64,000 bases of DNA from NCBI RefSeq assembly GCF_029026145.1, contig NZ_CP119078.1, forward strand, positions 1,188,501-1,252,500. The letters run 5' to 3'. Source of the DNA: Legionella cardiaca. GTDB taxonomy: Bacteria > Pseudomonadota > Gammaproteobacteria > Legionellales > Legionellaceae. Position numbers and translations under genes: made by a program. Positions 26,484 through 34,577 of this stretch are shown one piece after another; positions within the stretch are counted from its first letter, which is position 1; each line of letters opens with the position of its first letter. Under the pieces are notes generated by a model. That model worked only from the letters and a program-made list of their open reading frames with translations, was not told where the DNA came from and made no database searches.

Positions 26484-27602
26484 TTAAAAATTACTATTGA
26501 ATAAAATTCGATGTGAACTAATCGACATGAGGATGCCAAAACTGGTTAAGAAGGTAACCATAGCCGTGCCACCATAACTAACTAATGGCAAAGGAATCCC
26601 CACAACAGGTAAGATACCCATGACCATCCCAATATTTACAAATGCCGAGAGAAAAAATGTCATGGATAAGCTTGCAGCCAATAGACGTGTAAAGCTTGTT
26701 TGAGCATTTCTTGCGATATAAAGGCCACGCAAAGAAATGAGAATAATTAAAATAATTAGAATGCTACTACCAACAAAACCAAACTCTTCTCCACTCACAG
26801 CAAAAATGAAATCAGTTGCATGTTCAGGTAAAAAATTTAAGTGAGATTGACTACCTTCGAGCCAACCCTTACCAAAGGCACCCCCTGAACCAATAGCGAT
26901 CTTTGATTGGATAATATGATATCCCGAGCCTAGGGGATCATGTTCTGGGTTGAGTAAAGTAAAGATTCGTTGTTTTTGGTAGTCATGCATGAAATGCCAC
27001 ACTAAAGGGATTGAACATCCGATTATTACAGTCAGACTCAGTAAAATTTGTATGCTAATTCCTGCAAGAAAAACAACGCTCAAACCAGAGGCAATGACCA
27101 TAATAGCTGTACCTAAATCTGGTTGCTTTGCAATCAATAAGGCTGGAAAAAATATAATGACACCTGCAATGATCAATGATTTTAAATCGATAGGGAGCGA
27201 TTTACGATCAAAATACCAAGCGGTCATCATGGGTATCGCCAGCTTCATGATTTCAGAAGGTTGAAAGCGAAATAATCCTAAATCTAGCCATCGCTGCGCG
27301 CCTTTACCAATTTTTCCCATGAGCATAACGGCAATAAGCAAGCCTAAGCCTATGCCGTAGATCCAAGGTGTCCATGTTTTGTATTTATGAGGTGGAATGA
27401 CGGCAAAAATCATCATAATTCCCAATGCAAAAACAAGGCGCATTGATTGACGAAAGACCATACTGATATTTTGATTAGATGCGCTATAAAGAATTAACAT
27501 GCCAAAGACAATTAAAGTCAGCAGGAAACCTAAAAGAGGTAGATCAATATGAATTGACTTGGTGGTAAACCGATAAACGGGTCTTACAGAACGTGCTTTC
27601 AT
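26484..27602 (-). CDS. rodA: Peptidoglycan glycosyltransferase RodA (SEDS family)
   Basis: 372 residues with about ten hydrophobic segments. RodA polymerises lipid II into glycan strands during cell elongation, paired with PBP2. SEDS motifs are seen: RWLDLGLFRFQPSEIMKLA, KQPDLGTA, PEHATDFIFAVSGEEFGF and GIPLPLVSYGGTAM. Its ATG overlaps the mrdA stop by 4 bases, so the two partners are translationally coupled. N-terminal residues about 1-18 are cytoplasmic and basic. Confidence 0.97.
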   Translation of the reverse strand: MKARSVRPVYRFTTKSIHIDLPLLGFLLTLIVFGMLILYSASNQNISMVFRQSMRLVFALGIMMIFAVIPPHKYKTWTPWIYGIGLGLLIAVMLMGKIGKGAQRWLDLGLFRFQPSEIMKLAIPMMTAWYFDRKSLPIDLKSLIIAGVIIFFPALLIAKQPDLGTAIMVIASGLSVVFLAGISIQILLSLTVIIGCSIPLVWHFMHDYQKQRIFTLLNPEHDPLGSGYHIIQSKIAIGSGGAFGKGWLEGSQSHLNFLPEHATDFIFAVSGEEFGFVGSSILIILIILISLRGLYIARNAQTSFTRLLAASLSMTFFLSAFVNIGMVMGILPVVGIPLPLVSYGGTAMVTFLTSFGILMSISSHRILFNSNF

Positions 27603-29452
27603 GGTTTTTCTTCACTTTTTTTCAATTCAAAGTAAGTATCCAAAACTTTACGTGCTACAAAAGAAGCCGCAACATCATTTTCAACAATGACGGCAATTGC
27701 AATTTCAGGATTTTCAACAGGTGCAAAGGCAATAAATAGTGAGTTATCTCGTAAATATTCAGGAATATCTTCATAACGTGCCTTTTCATACTGACGGCCA
27801 CCAAAAACTTGCGCTGTTCCAGTTTTAGCCGCAACAGAGTAGGGAGCATTGCGACCAAAACGATAACCTGTTCCTTCGTTGCTGGTAATCACCGCCTGCA
27901 TACCTTCAGCAACAATGCCCCAATAACTGTCATCCTTAAGACGCATAGGATATTCTTCCAAAACTTGGTACTCGTGGGTTTCGCCCTTATCACTCTGAAC
28001 AGACTTTTGTAATAAATGTGGACGAAAACGCCTGCCTTGTTGGCTTAAAGATGCGGTAGCATTAGCCAATTGCAAAGGTGAAACCAACATAAAACCTTGA
28101 CCAATGGAAGTAATTACCGTGTCACCAGGATACCAGGAAACACCCTTAGTTTGGGCTTTCCAATGCTTGTTAGGGACTAAACCTGCTGCTTCTTCGTTGA
28201 GATCAACATGCGTCAATTGACCAAAACCAAATTGCACCAACATATCTTCAATAGCTGCAATTCCCATTTTATGCCCTAATTGATAAAAATAAGTATCACA
28301 AGACACGGTAATCGCTCGTTTTAAATTGATTACTCCATGGCCTGTTTTCTTCCAATCACGATAGGCATGGCTTACACCTGGCAAGCGAAACCATCCTGGA
28401 TCATAAATACTGTAGTGCGCATCCACAACGCCTTTTTCCAAGCCCGCTAATCCCATAAAAGGTTTGATTGTTGAGGCAGGAGGGTACAAACCTCTCACTG
28501 CTCTGTTATAGAGAGGTCTATCTTTGGCGGTAGCAAGTTTTTGATATTCACCTGCAGTAATACCATTAACGAAAATATTGGGATCAAAGCTCGGAGAGCT
28601 AACCATGGCGAGTATTTCACCATTACGAGTGTTCATAGCAACGACTGCCCCACGTTTGTCCTGCAATGCCTGGTATGCTGCTCTTTGGAGACGTGAGTCA
28701 ATCGTTAAATAAAGTTTTTCACCTGAAACGGGATTTTGCTTGTTAAGAACACGTATTGTCCTACCACTAACGTCAATCTCTACTTGTTGATAGCCGACTT
28801 CGCCATGAAGAATATCTTCGTAAAATTTCTCAATACCAGATTTACCAATAAAGTTAGTGGCGCGATAGTTAGTCGGGTCAACCTGGCGTAATTCTTGAAC
28901 GTTAATGCGTCCTACATAGCCAAGAATATGAGCCGTTTCCTCCCCTAAAGGATAAAAACGCATTAATCGTGCTTTGATGCTAACGCCAGGAAAACGATAT
29001 TGATTACTGGCAAAAACTGCAACTTCCTCTTGCGTTAATTTGAGTTTTAGCGGAATTGGAACAAAGGAGCGATTTTGTTTGCGAGCTTTATTAAAATTAT
29101 CAATGTCTTCATCTGTGATGGAGGGAAGTAATTTTTTTAGTTCATCTAAAGTGTGGGATGTGTTTTTTATGCGTTCAGGAATGATTTCTAAAACATAAAC
29201 AGGAATATTTTCAGCCAGAACCACACCATTTTTATCAAGAATTATTCCTCTTGGTGGGGCAATGGGAATAATATTCATTTGATTTTTAAGCGATAAAGTT
29301 TGATACCGAGTAAATTGTGCTATTTGCAGATAGGCGAGACGGAAAAAAAGAATAAACGACAATAAAATAATAATAGCTACCAGCAAATTTAATCGAAAGC
29401 GTTGTAGGTGTGAATCCACACGGTCATGTCTTACAGATCTGTTTGAACGCAT
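27599..29452 (-). CDS. mrdA: Penicillin-binding protein 2 (elongasome transpeptidase)
   Basis: 617 residues. An N-terminal TM helix (about residues 24-45) anchors a periplasmic pedestal and a transpeptidase domain. Catalytic motifs are S327-T-I-K330 (PPASTIKPF), an SCD variant of SxN, and K543-T-G545 (AKTGTAQVFG). PBP2 cross-links peptidoglycan made by RodA along the side wall and is the target of mecillinam-type beta-lactams. It heads the mrdA-rodA pair, about 50 bases after rlmH. Confidence 0.97.
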   Translation of the reverse strand: MRSNRSVRHDRVDSHLQRFRLNLLVAIIILLSFILFFRLAYLQIAQFTRYQTLSLKNQMNIIPIAPPRGIILDKNGVVLAENIPVYVLEIIPERIKNTSHTLDELKKLLPSITDEDIDNFNKARKQNRSFVPIPLKLKLTQEEVAVFASNQYRFPGVSIKARLMRFYPLGEETAHILGYVGRINVQELRQVDPTNYRATNFIGKSGIEKFYEDILHGEVGYQQVEIDVSGRTIRVLNKQNPVSGEKLYLTIDSRLQRAAYQALQDKRGAVVAMNTRNGEILAMVSSPSFDPNIFVNGITAGEYQKLATAKDRPLYNRAVRGLYPPASTIKPFMGLAGLEKGVVDAHYSIYDPGWFRLPGVSHAYRDWKKTGHGVINLKRAITVSCDTYFYQLGHKMGIAAIEDMLVQFGFGQLTHVDLNEEAAGLVPNKHWKAQTKGVSWYPGDTVITSIGQGFMLVSPLQLANATASLSQQGRRFRPHLLQKSVQSDKGETHEYQVLEEYPMRLKDDSYWGIVAEGMQAVITSNEGTGYRFGRNAPYSVAAKTGTAQVFGGRQYEKARYEDIPEYLRDNSLFIAFAPVENPEIAIAVIVENDVAASFVARKVLDTYFELKKSEEKP

Positions 29453-29504
29453 ATTAAATTGCTATAAAATAGAAGAACAAAACAACACATCTTAACGTAA
29501 AATT

Positions 29505-29975
29505 TCATCGATGGTAAGGGTGATTATGAAGAATAGACCAAGCTCTATAAAGTGCTTCGAGTAAAATAATCCTTACTAAAGGATGTGGAAGCGTTAATTT
29601 CGATAAAGACCACCGTTCATGGCTTTTATTCAAAATTTCTGGAGCTAAACCTTCTGGACCACCAATGATAAAACATAAATGACTCGCAATATTTTGCAGT
29701 TGTTCAATTTTTTGCGCTAAATTTTCACTATCAAAAGTCTCACCTTTCATATCTAATGCAATAATTCTTGCTCCTTGGGGAATGGCGCCAGCGATTAGAC
29801 CTGCTTCTTTATCCAAAATCCGAGCTAAATCACTGGGCTTACCGCGTTTAGCTAAAGGAATTTCAATTAAATTAAAATTGGCATACTCCTGCAGGCGCTT
29901 CGAGAACTCAGAAACTGCTTCTATAACCCAAGGTGGCATTTTATTACCACATGCAAGTAGTGTAATTTTAAGCAT
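29505..29975 (-). CDS. rlmH: 23S rRNA pseudouridine-1915 N3-methyltransferase
   Basis: 156 residues, full length for the SPOUT-class RlmH that methylates pseudouridine 1915 of 23S rRNA in helix 69. The knot region is visible: ALDMKGE in the middle and FIIGGPEGL plus [23 protein letters not shown] at the C-terminus, with terminal NHPYHR. It follows rsfS by 6 bases, the arrangement found in most gammaproteobacteria (rsfS-rlmH-mrdA-rodA). Confidence 0.97.
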   Translation of the reverse strand: MLKITLLACGNKMPPWVIEAVSEFSKRLQEYANFNLIEIPLAKRGKPSDLARILDKEAGLIAGAIPQGARIIALDMKGETFDSENLAQKIEQLQNIASHLCFIIGGPEGLAPEILNKSHERWSLSKLTLPHPLVRIILLEALYRAWSILHNHPYHR

Positions 29976-29981
29976 CGTATT

Positions 29982-30314
29982 TTATTTATTGGGATTTTGC
30001 CAAAGGCCTTCTAAATTATAAAAGGAGCGAATATCTGCTTGCATAACGTGTAAAACGAAATCACCAAAATCAACTAAAACCCATTCGCCGGTTTCCAAGC
30101 CGTTTTGGCTCAAGGGGGATAGGCCCTCAGCTTTCATTTTTTCAATAACCAGTTCAGCAATCGCTTTAACATGACGTGACGAACGTCCACTACAAATAAT
30201 CATGTAGTCAGTTACTGAAGTTTGTTGTGTCACATTAATGGTAACGATATCAATTGCTTGATTGTCATCCAGGGCTTTAACAAGCTGCTTTAAAAGTAAT
30301 GGTTGCTCAGACAT
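29982..30314 (-). CDS. rsfS: Ribosomal silencing factor RsfS
   Basis: 110 residues of the YbeB/Iojap family. RsfS binds L14 on the 50S subunit and blocks subunit joining when nutrients are short. Conserved features are DYMIICSGRSSRHVKAIAELV and GLETGEWVLVDFGDFVLHVM. It is the first gene of a rsfS-rlmH-mrdA-rodA run, and the promoter should be in the gap upstream of 30314. Confidence 0.96.
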   Translation of the reverse strand: MSEQPLLLKQLVKALDDNQAIDIVTINVTQQTSVTDYMIICSGRSSRHVKAIAELVIEKMKAEGLSPLSQNGLETGEWVLVDFGDFVLHVMQADIRSFYNLEGLWQNPNK

Positions 30315-30637
30315 AGCGAGTAGGAATCTTCTTTAAAAGGGGGGGATAATAGCAGTAAATGATAAAACTCTCAAAGGATCTAAGTAGAATAGCGCGACTA
30401 CTTATTAAAAAATAAACTGTTATTACCAAAAAGAACTTACTCCAAAAAAATAACATATGGTGTCATTTTCACGGATACGGGAGTCTATCTATCCTATTAA
30501 TTCCTTTATTTGCCTGGAAAATTGTCCCGTCTACGCGGGAGCGACGTTAATTTTAGATCAAAATGTACTATTGCAATTAATGGTGATTATTAAAAAATCT
30601 AATATATAAAAGTGATGATATTTCTGACTTTGACAGT
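30315..30637. other. 323-base intergenic region containing a repeat copy
   Basis: It lies between rsfS and the 3' end of the class V PLP gene. It holds the REP-like element at 30472-30545 and the rsfS promoter region. No coding remnant or RNA gene was recognised. Confidence 0.5.
30472..30545. repeat. Short palindromic intergenic repeat, copy 2 (diverged)
   Basis: It begins GTCATTTTCACGGATACGGG and ends with CCCGTCTACGCGGGAGCGAC, matching the start and end of the element at 26385-26452 with several substitutions. The right arm still forms a CCCG/CGGG hairpin. Confidence 0.45.
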
Positions 30638-31822
30638 TTATTGCTTTAAAAATTTTTGCAGTTCATCGCAAAAAATATCGATTTCGCTTTCAGTGTTGTA
30701 ATAGTGCACTGAGGCACGTGCTAAGGCTGGCAAGTTTCTTTTTGCCATATCCAGGCGCGCGTACTCTTGGAAAGAAATAGAAATATTGATTTTTTTAGTT
30801 GCTAAATATTGCTGAATTTCTTCCGGGGATTTATCAGGCGATGAAAATGTTACTATACCGCACTTATTTTTACCCAAATCTTGTAACTTCACACAATCGA
30901 TCTCTTCTAATTTCTGGCGTAGTTTATTTGCCAATTGTTGAATTCGATGCCACGTATGGAGGATGCCGAGTTGCAGGGCATAGTGAATTGCTTCACTTAA
31001 TCCTATTTTGGCTGCAATATTCTGTTCCCAAGTTTCAAAGCGAAGGGCATCATCTTGTAAAATGTAAGTATTATCTGCAGTCCATATTGCTGAATGAAGA
31101 TCGATAAAAGGAGGGTTACACTGTTGAATAATCTCCTTGCTTACATATAAAAAACCAGTGCCTCGTGGACCGCGTAAATATTTACGACCTGTCGCACACA
31201 GAAAATCACATCTTAGCGTTTTAACGTCAATGGGCATTTGCCCGACTGATTGTGTTGCATCAAGAAGATAAGGAATTTGGAACTCATTTGCTAGCTTTCC
31301 TATCTCGTGTGCTGGATTAATTAAGCCACCTTGTGTCGGAACATGGGTAATGGCAATCAATTTCACCTTTTCATTAATTTTCTTTCTGAGATCATCTAAA
31401 TCTAATTGTCCAAATTCATCATTGTCAATGACATCAATAATGACTCCAGTTTTTTTGGCACGGTGTAAAAAGGCCAAATAATTGCTAGCATACTCGCTAA
31501 CGGCAGTTAATATTCTGTCACCTGGTTTAAATTGAAGGCTATAAAATGCCATATCCCATGCTCTTGTGGCATTTTCAAGGAAAGCAATCTCGCTCGGACT
31601 GCAGTTAATTAATGAAGAAGCATTGTCATAAAATTGCTGTATTTTATCAGAGGCCATTTTAGCTGCTTCGTAACCACCGTTTATTAACTCCAAATCAAGA
31701 TGGTTTTTTACTGCATTATACACAGCGATGGGCGGCAGAGAGGAACCTGCATTATTGAAATGCAGAACATGGTGACAACCGGGAGTTTCATCTCTCAACT
31801 GCTCAATAATTAATTGTTTCAT
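30638..31822 (-). CDS. Class V PLP-dependent aminotransferase-fold enzyme
   Basis: 394 residues of the cysteine desulfurase / isopenicillin epimerase / EgtE superfamily. Key residues are FNNAGSS (N-terminal substrate loop), ENATRAWDMAF (phosphate cup), VSEYASN, LLDATQSVGQMP (the Asp and Gln that hold PLP) and ATGRKYLRGPRGTGFLYV (Schiff-base Lys). The exact reaction is unknown. The NGGYEAA stretch is like EgtE, the C-S lyase of ergothioneine synthesis, and egtB and egtD lie in the same window about 30 kb away. A selenocysteine-lyase or epimerase-like role is equally possible. It lacks the Cys loop expected of IscS. It is a lone gene, not part of an isc or suf cluster. Confidence 0.8.
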   Translation of the reverse strand: MKQLIIEQLRDETPGCHHVLHFNNAGSSLPPIAVYNAVKNHLDLELINGGYEAAKMASDKIQQFYDNASSLINCSPSEIAFLENATRAWDMAFYSLQFKPGDRILTAVSEYASNYLAFLHRAKKTGVIIDVIDNDEFGQLDLDDLRKKINEKVKLIAITHVPTQGGLINPAHEIGKLANEFQIPYLLDATQSVGQMPIDVKTLRCDFLCATGRKYLRGPRGTGFLYVSKEIIQQCNPPFIDLHSAIWTADNTYILQDDALRFETWEQNIAAKIGLSEAIHYALQLGILHTWHRIQQLANKLRQKLEEIDCVKLQDLGKNKCGIVTFSSPDKSPEEIQQYLATKKINISISFQEYARLDMAKRNLPALARASVHYYNTESEIDIFCDELQKFLKQ

Positions 31823-31978
31823 CTCATATCCTGGAAGTAGTAAAGAAGTCTATAATATTGTTCAATGAGTGATATTAAGTTTAAGATATTAGAAGATGTC
31901 CTTAAATATTTTTTATGGAGCAAAATTTTTAAATTAAAATTGCTAGACTTATAAAGAACCTCATTCAGGAAGAACATC

Positions 31979-32632
31979 ATGTATAAATTTATCAGGTTCC
32001 TTTTCGCTCTCTCCCTTACTGCAATTTTTGGATGCGCTTATGCATCATCCGTCGATTTGAAAAACTTAATCAAAGTGACCAATGATAACAATCCTAAATG
32101 TGTTATCTATTATCATTACAAAAATGATTTATATTGCAGTCCTACTGCCTCAGGACAAGATAAGCCTGATCCACAAATTGTTACCTATGAAAAACAAAAA
32201 ATTATTTTTGATAATCGACCCTGGCAAACAGCCTGGGGAAAGCAGACTAACAATATTACCACAGTAGAGTATGTGCCAGCGGGGGATAATGTGGAGGATT
32301 GGTATGAGTTAATTACCAGCCAGTTTATTCCCGGAATTCAGAAAAAAACAACTCCTTTGCAATTTAGCGAAGAAATCCTCTATTCGCTAAACCGCTCAGG
32401 ATTTAAACCGGAAGTCACTTATTTTGAAAAATCTCCTAATCGAGTTCTTTTTGAGTTTCGCATTACCAGCCCGAAAAATATGGCACAGGATGAGTTGCAG
32501 TTAGTTACAAAAGGGGAAAAGGGATTTTATGTACTTCATTATGTTATCAAAGAACCTGATATGGGAATGTCCAATAGAAACAAATGGTTAGAGAATTTAA
32601 AAAAGAGCAGTCCGCTAGAGCAAAATGAGTAA
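31979..32632 (+). CDS. Exported protein of unknown function
   Basis: 217 residues with an N-terminal export signal (MYKFIRFLFALSLTAIFGCAYASS). Cleavage could follow AYA by signal peptidase I, or at the Cys of IFGC if it is a lipoprotein, but the lipobox is poor. The mature part has two Cys (CVIYYHYKNDLYC), WQTAWGKQ, VEYVPAGDNVEDWYEL and PGIQKKTTP; I do not recognise the family. It should be periplasmic or envelope-bound. AGGAAG lies 7 bases upstream of the ATG. Its last three codons are inside the terminator stem. Confidence 0.7.
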   Translation: MYKFIRFLFALSLTAIFGCAYASSVDLKNLIKVTNDNNPKCVIYYHYKNDLYCSPTASGQDKPDPQIVTYEKQKIIFDNRPWQTAWGKQTNNITTVEYVPAGDNVEDWYELITSQFIPGIQKKTTPLQFSEEILYSLNRSGFKPEVTYFEKSPNRVLFEFRITSPKNMAQDELQLVTKGEKGFYVLHYVIKEPDMGMSNRNKWLENLKKSSPLEQNE

Positions 32633-32660
32633 CTCATTTCATAATGAGTTACTCATTTTG
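32621..32660. terminator. Perfect 17-bp hairpin overlapping a stop codon
   Basis: The 17-base arm at 32621-32637 is exactly complementary to 32644-32660, with a 6-base loop. The left arm encodes the last residues QNE and the stop of the preceding gene. It sits between convergent genes and probably terminates both. Confidence 0.8.
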
Positions 32661-32669
32661 GGCCTGAGT

Positions 32670-33134
32670 TTATTCGCATAGTTTCTGCAATCGCTTACTC
32701 ATTTCTTCTTCCGAAACATCTTCAATGTGAGTCGCAATATGCCATGTGTGTCCAAAAGGATCTTCTAACGAGCCGCTACGATCACCATAAAATTGATTTT
32801 CAATTTTTCTAACTATTTTGGCGCCGTGGTTAACGGCTTTTTCAGCAGTGGCATCTACATCTTTCACATAGAGGTGAATGCCAACAGGAGAACCACCAAA
32901 TGCCTTGGGGCTTTTTGCATTTGATTCAGGACATTCATCTGCAAGCATGAATTTTGATTCGCCAATGGTTAATTCTGCATGGCCGACTCTCTTATCCGGA
33001 CTTTCCATACGCATCACTTCTTTAGCCCCAAAAACATTTTTATAAAACTCAATGGCTTTCACACCATCTGTAACAACTAAATAAGGGGTAATTGTTGCAT
33101 AACCCTCTGGTAAATATGAAATTTCTTCATTCAT
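32670..33134 (-). CDS. VOC-family protein (PhnB/glyoxalase-like)
   Basis: 154 residues with one vicinal-oxygen-chelate fold made of two beta-alpha-beta-beta-beta units: ITPYLVVTDGVKAIEFYKNVFGA and VGHAELTIGESKFMLADE in the first half, GIHLYVKDVDATAEKAVNHGAK and DRSGSLEDPFGHTWHIATH in the second. This is the PhnB-like subgroup, often annotated as bleomycin-resistance or glyoxalase relatives but mostly uncharacterised. Metal binding is uncertain. It ends 9 bases from a strong shared terminator and is followed upstream by an MFS gene on the same strand, 46 bases away. Confidence 0.88.
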   Translation of the reverse strand: MNEEISYLPEGYATITPYLVVTDGVKAIEFYKNVFGAKEVMRMESPDKRVGHAELTIGESKFMLADECPESNAKSPKAFGGSPVGIHLYVKDVDATAEKAVNHGAKIVRKIENQFYGDRSGSLEDPFGHTWHIATHIEDVSEEEMSKRLQKLCE

Positions 33135-33180
33135 GGTTTGTTCCTTCAGTAGTTAATATCCCTTTTAATTAAAACATGTC

Positions 33181-34434
33181 CTAGTATTCTGTTGATTGTT
33201 CAAGTGTCCCTGAGCGCTTGAACATAGCTAAAAGAGCAGCGCTTCCTGCTAAACCTATAGTTGATAATATCATTGGCAATACTGCGCCAGCTTGGGCAAT
33301 GACCCCAGTAAAGATGGATGTAAGTCCAAAGCAAAGTGCCGAAATGGAACCAGTTACCCCCATGACCCACCCTTGTTCGTTTTCATTGACCTGGTTGGAG
33401 AAAATTGTCAAAAGAACCGAATAGGCAACAGAGAGGCTCATACCGATGCACAAAGTTGCTACCCAGGCAACCCATTGTATTTGAATCATAACGGTAAAAA
33501 ATACACTTGTGGCAGTGAGCAATAGAGTCATAATAACAATAGAGTCATAGTTATAACGTTTGGTGCAATAGTTGACAATATAACCACAGCCAATACTAAA
33601 GCCCAGGCCCAATACAGCAAGAAAGAAAGAATTTGCTAATGCTGAGTAATGATAGGTTTGGAATAGATAGAATGAAATGAATGAAAAGTAATTCGACCAA
33701 CCAAAAATCATGATTAACAAAACCAGAGAATATTGCTCTATTGACGGATGTTTAAAAGCAGAAATAAAAATATTGATGGCATGATGCCATTTAATTTTTA
33801 TTTTATTATGAGCTTTAGTAAATGTTTCTGAGAAAAACCAATGAAGTAAAAAGGCATTGATTAATGACAACAAAGCAGCAAAATAAAGAGGAGTTTGAAA
33901 GTTAAACCAACTTATCAGGCGATTATCAGACAAAAGTCCACCAAAGATAGGGCCAAAAACAAAACCTAAAGAAACTGCTAATAAAATGAGTCCGATATTT
34001 CTTGCTTTATTCTCTTCGGTACTTACATCCACAATTGCTGCCTGCGCTATTGGCTGACTGCCTGAAGTAAATCCTGCAATAATTCGTCCTAAAAGCAGAA
34101 GCCAAAAACTAGAAATGGCAATCGCAATTGCAGAGAGTAAATAACCTAAAAAAGAGCCGATTAAACAAATCATTAACGATTTTTTTCTACCCACATTATC
34201 AGATAAATCGCCTAAGATTGCTGCGCCAAAAAACCAGCAGATCATAAAAATACCTATAGTTAAGCCATAATAAAAGTCACGCAGCCCCACGCTAATTGTT
34301 GGGGATAAAAAACCTGATTGTGGTTCAACTAAAATTGTATTTAATATTGGAAATAATAATCCTAATCCCATTCCATCAATAAATAATACCAAGAATAAAG
34401 GAAGGATTGATTTGGAGGACTTAGAGTGAGTCAT
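33181..34434 (-). CDS. MFS efflux-type transporter (TetA-like)
   Basis: 417 residues with 12 predicted TM helices. The loop 2-3 motif GDLSDNVGRKKSLM is the MFS motif A, and GFVFGPIFGGLLSDN resembles motif C of drug-proton antiporters. The N-terminal DGMGLGLLFPI is seen in TetA/MFS multidrug pumps, so drug or metabolite export is likely but the substrate is unknown. It precedes the VOC gene on the same strand and may share its message. Confidence 0.85.
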   Translation of the reverse strand: MTHSKSSKSILPLFLVLFIDGMGLGLLFPILNTILVEPQSGFLSPTISVGLRDFYYGLTIGIFMICWFFGAAILGDLSDNVGRKKSLMICLIGSFLGYLLSAIAIAISSFWLLLLGRIIAGFTSGSQPIAQAAIVDVSTEENKARNIGLILLAVSLGFVFGPIFGGLLSDNRLISWFNFQTPLYFAALLSLINAFLLHWFFSETFTKAHNKIKIKWHHAINIFISAFKHPSIEQYSLVLLIMIFGWSNYFSFISFYLFQTYHYSALANSFFLAVLGLGFSIGCGYIVNYCTKRYNYDSIVIMTLLLTATSVFFTVMIQIQWVAWVATLCIGMSLSVAYSVLLTIFSNQVNENEQGWVMGVTGSISALCFGLTSIFTGVIAQAGAVLPMILSTIGLAGSAALLAMFKRSGTLEQSTEY

Positions 34435-34577
34435 GGTGATAACCTAAAATGCAGTGGGTGAATAATGTCATATCTGTATTTAAGCGTCAATTTTTGGAAA
34501 AAAAACCGACAATACTTTTAATTATCCCGAATGTAAGTGAAGAGAACTTTTGGGTTACAATTCGGGTAACCGTCAAT

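Noticed and set aside
30638..31822. GnnB, the partner of GnnA
   Set aside because: GnnB is a DegT-type aminotransferase. This protein has the class V (cysteine desulfurase-like) fold motifs instead.
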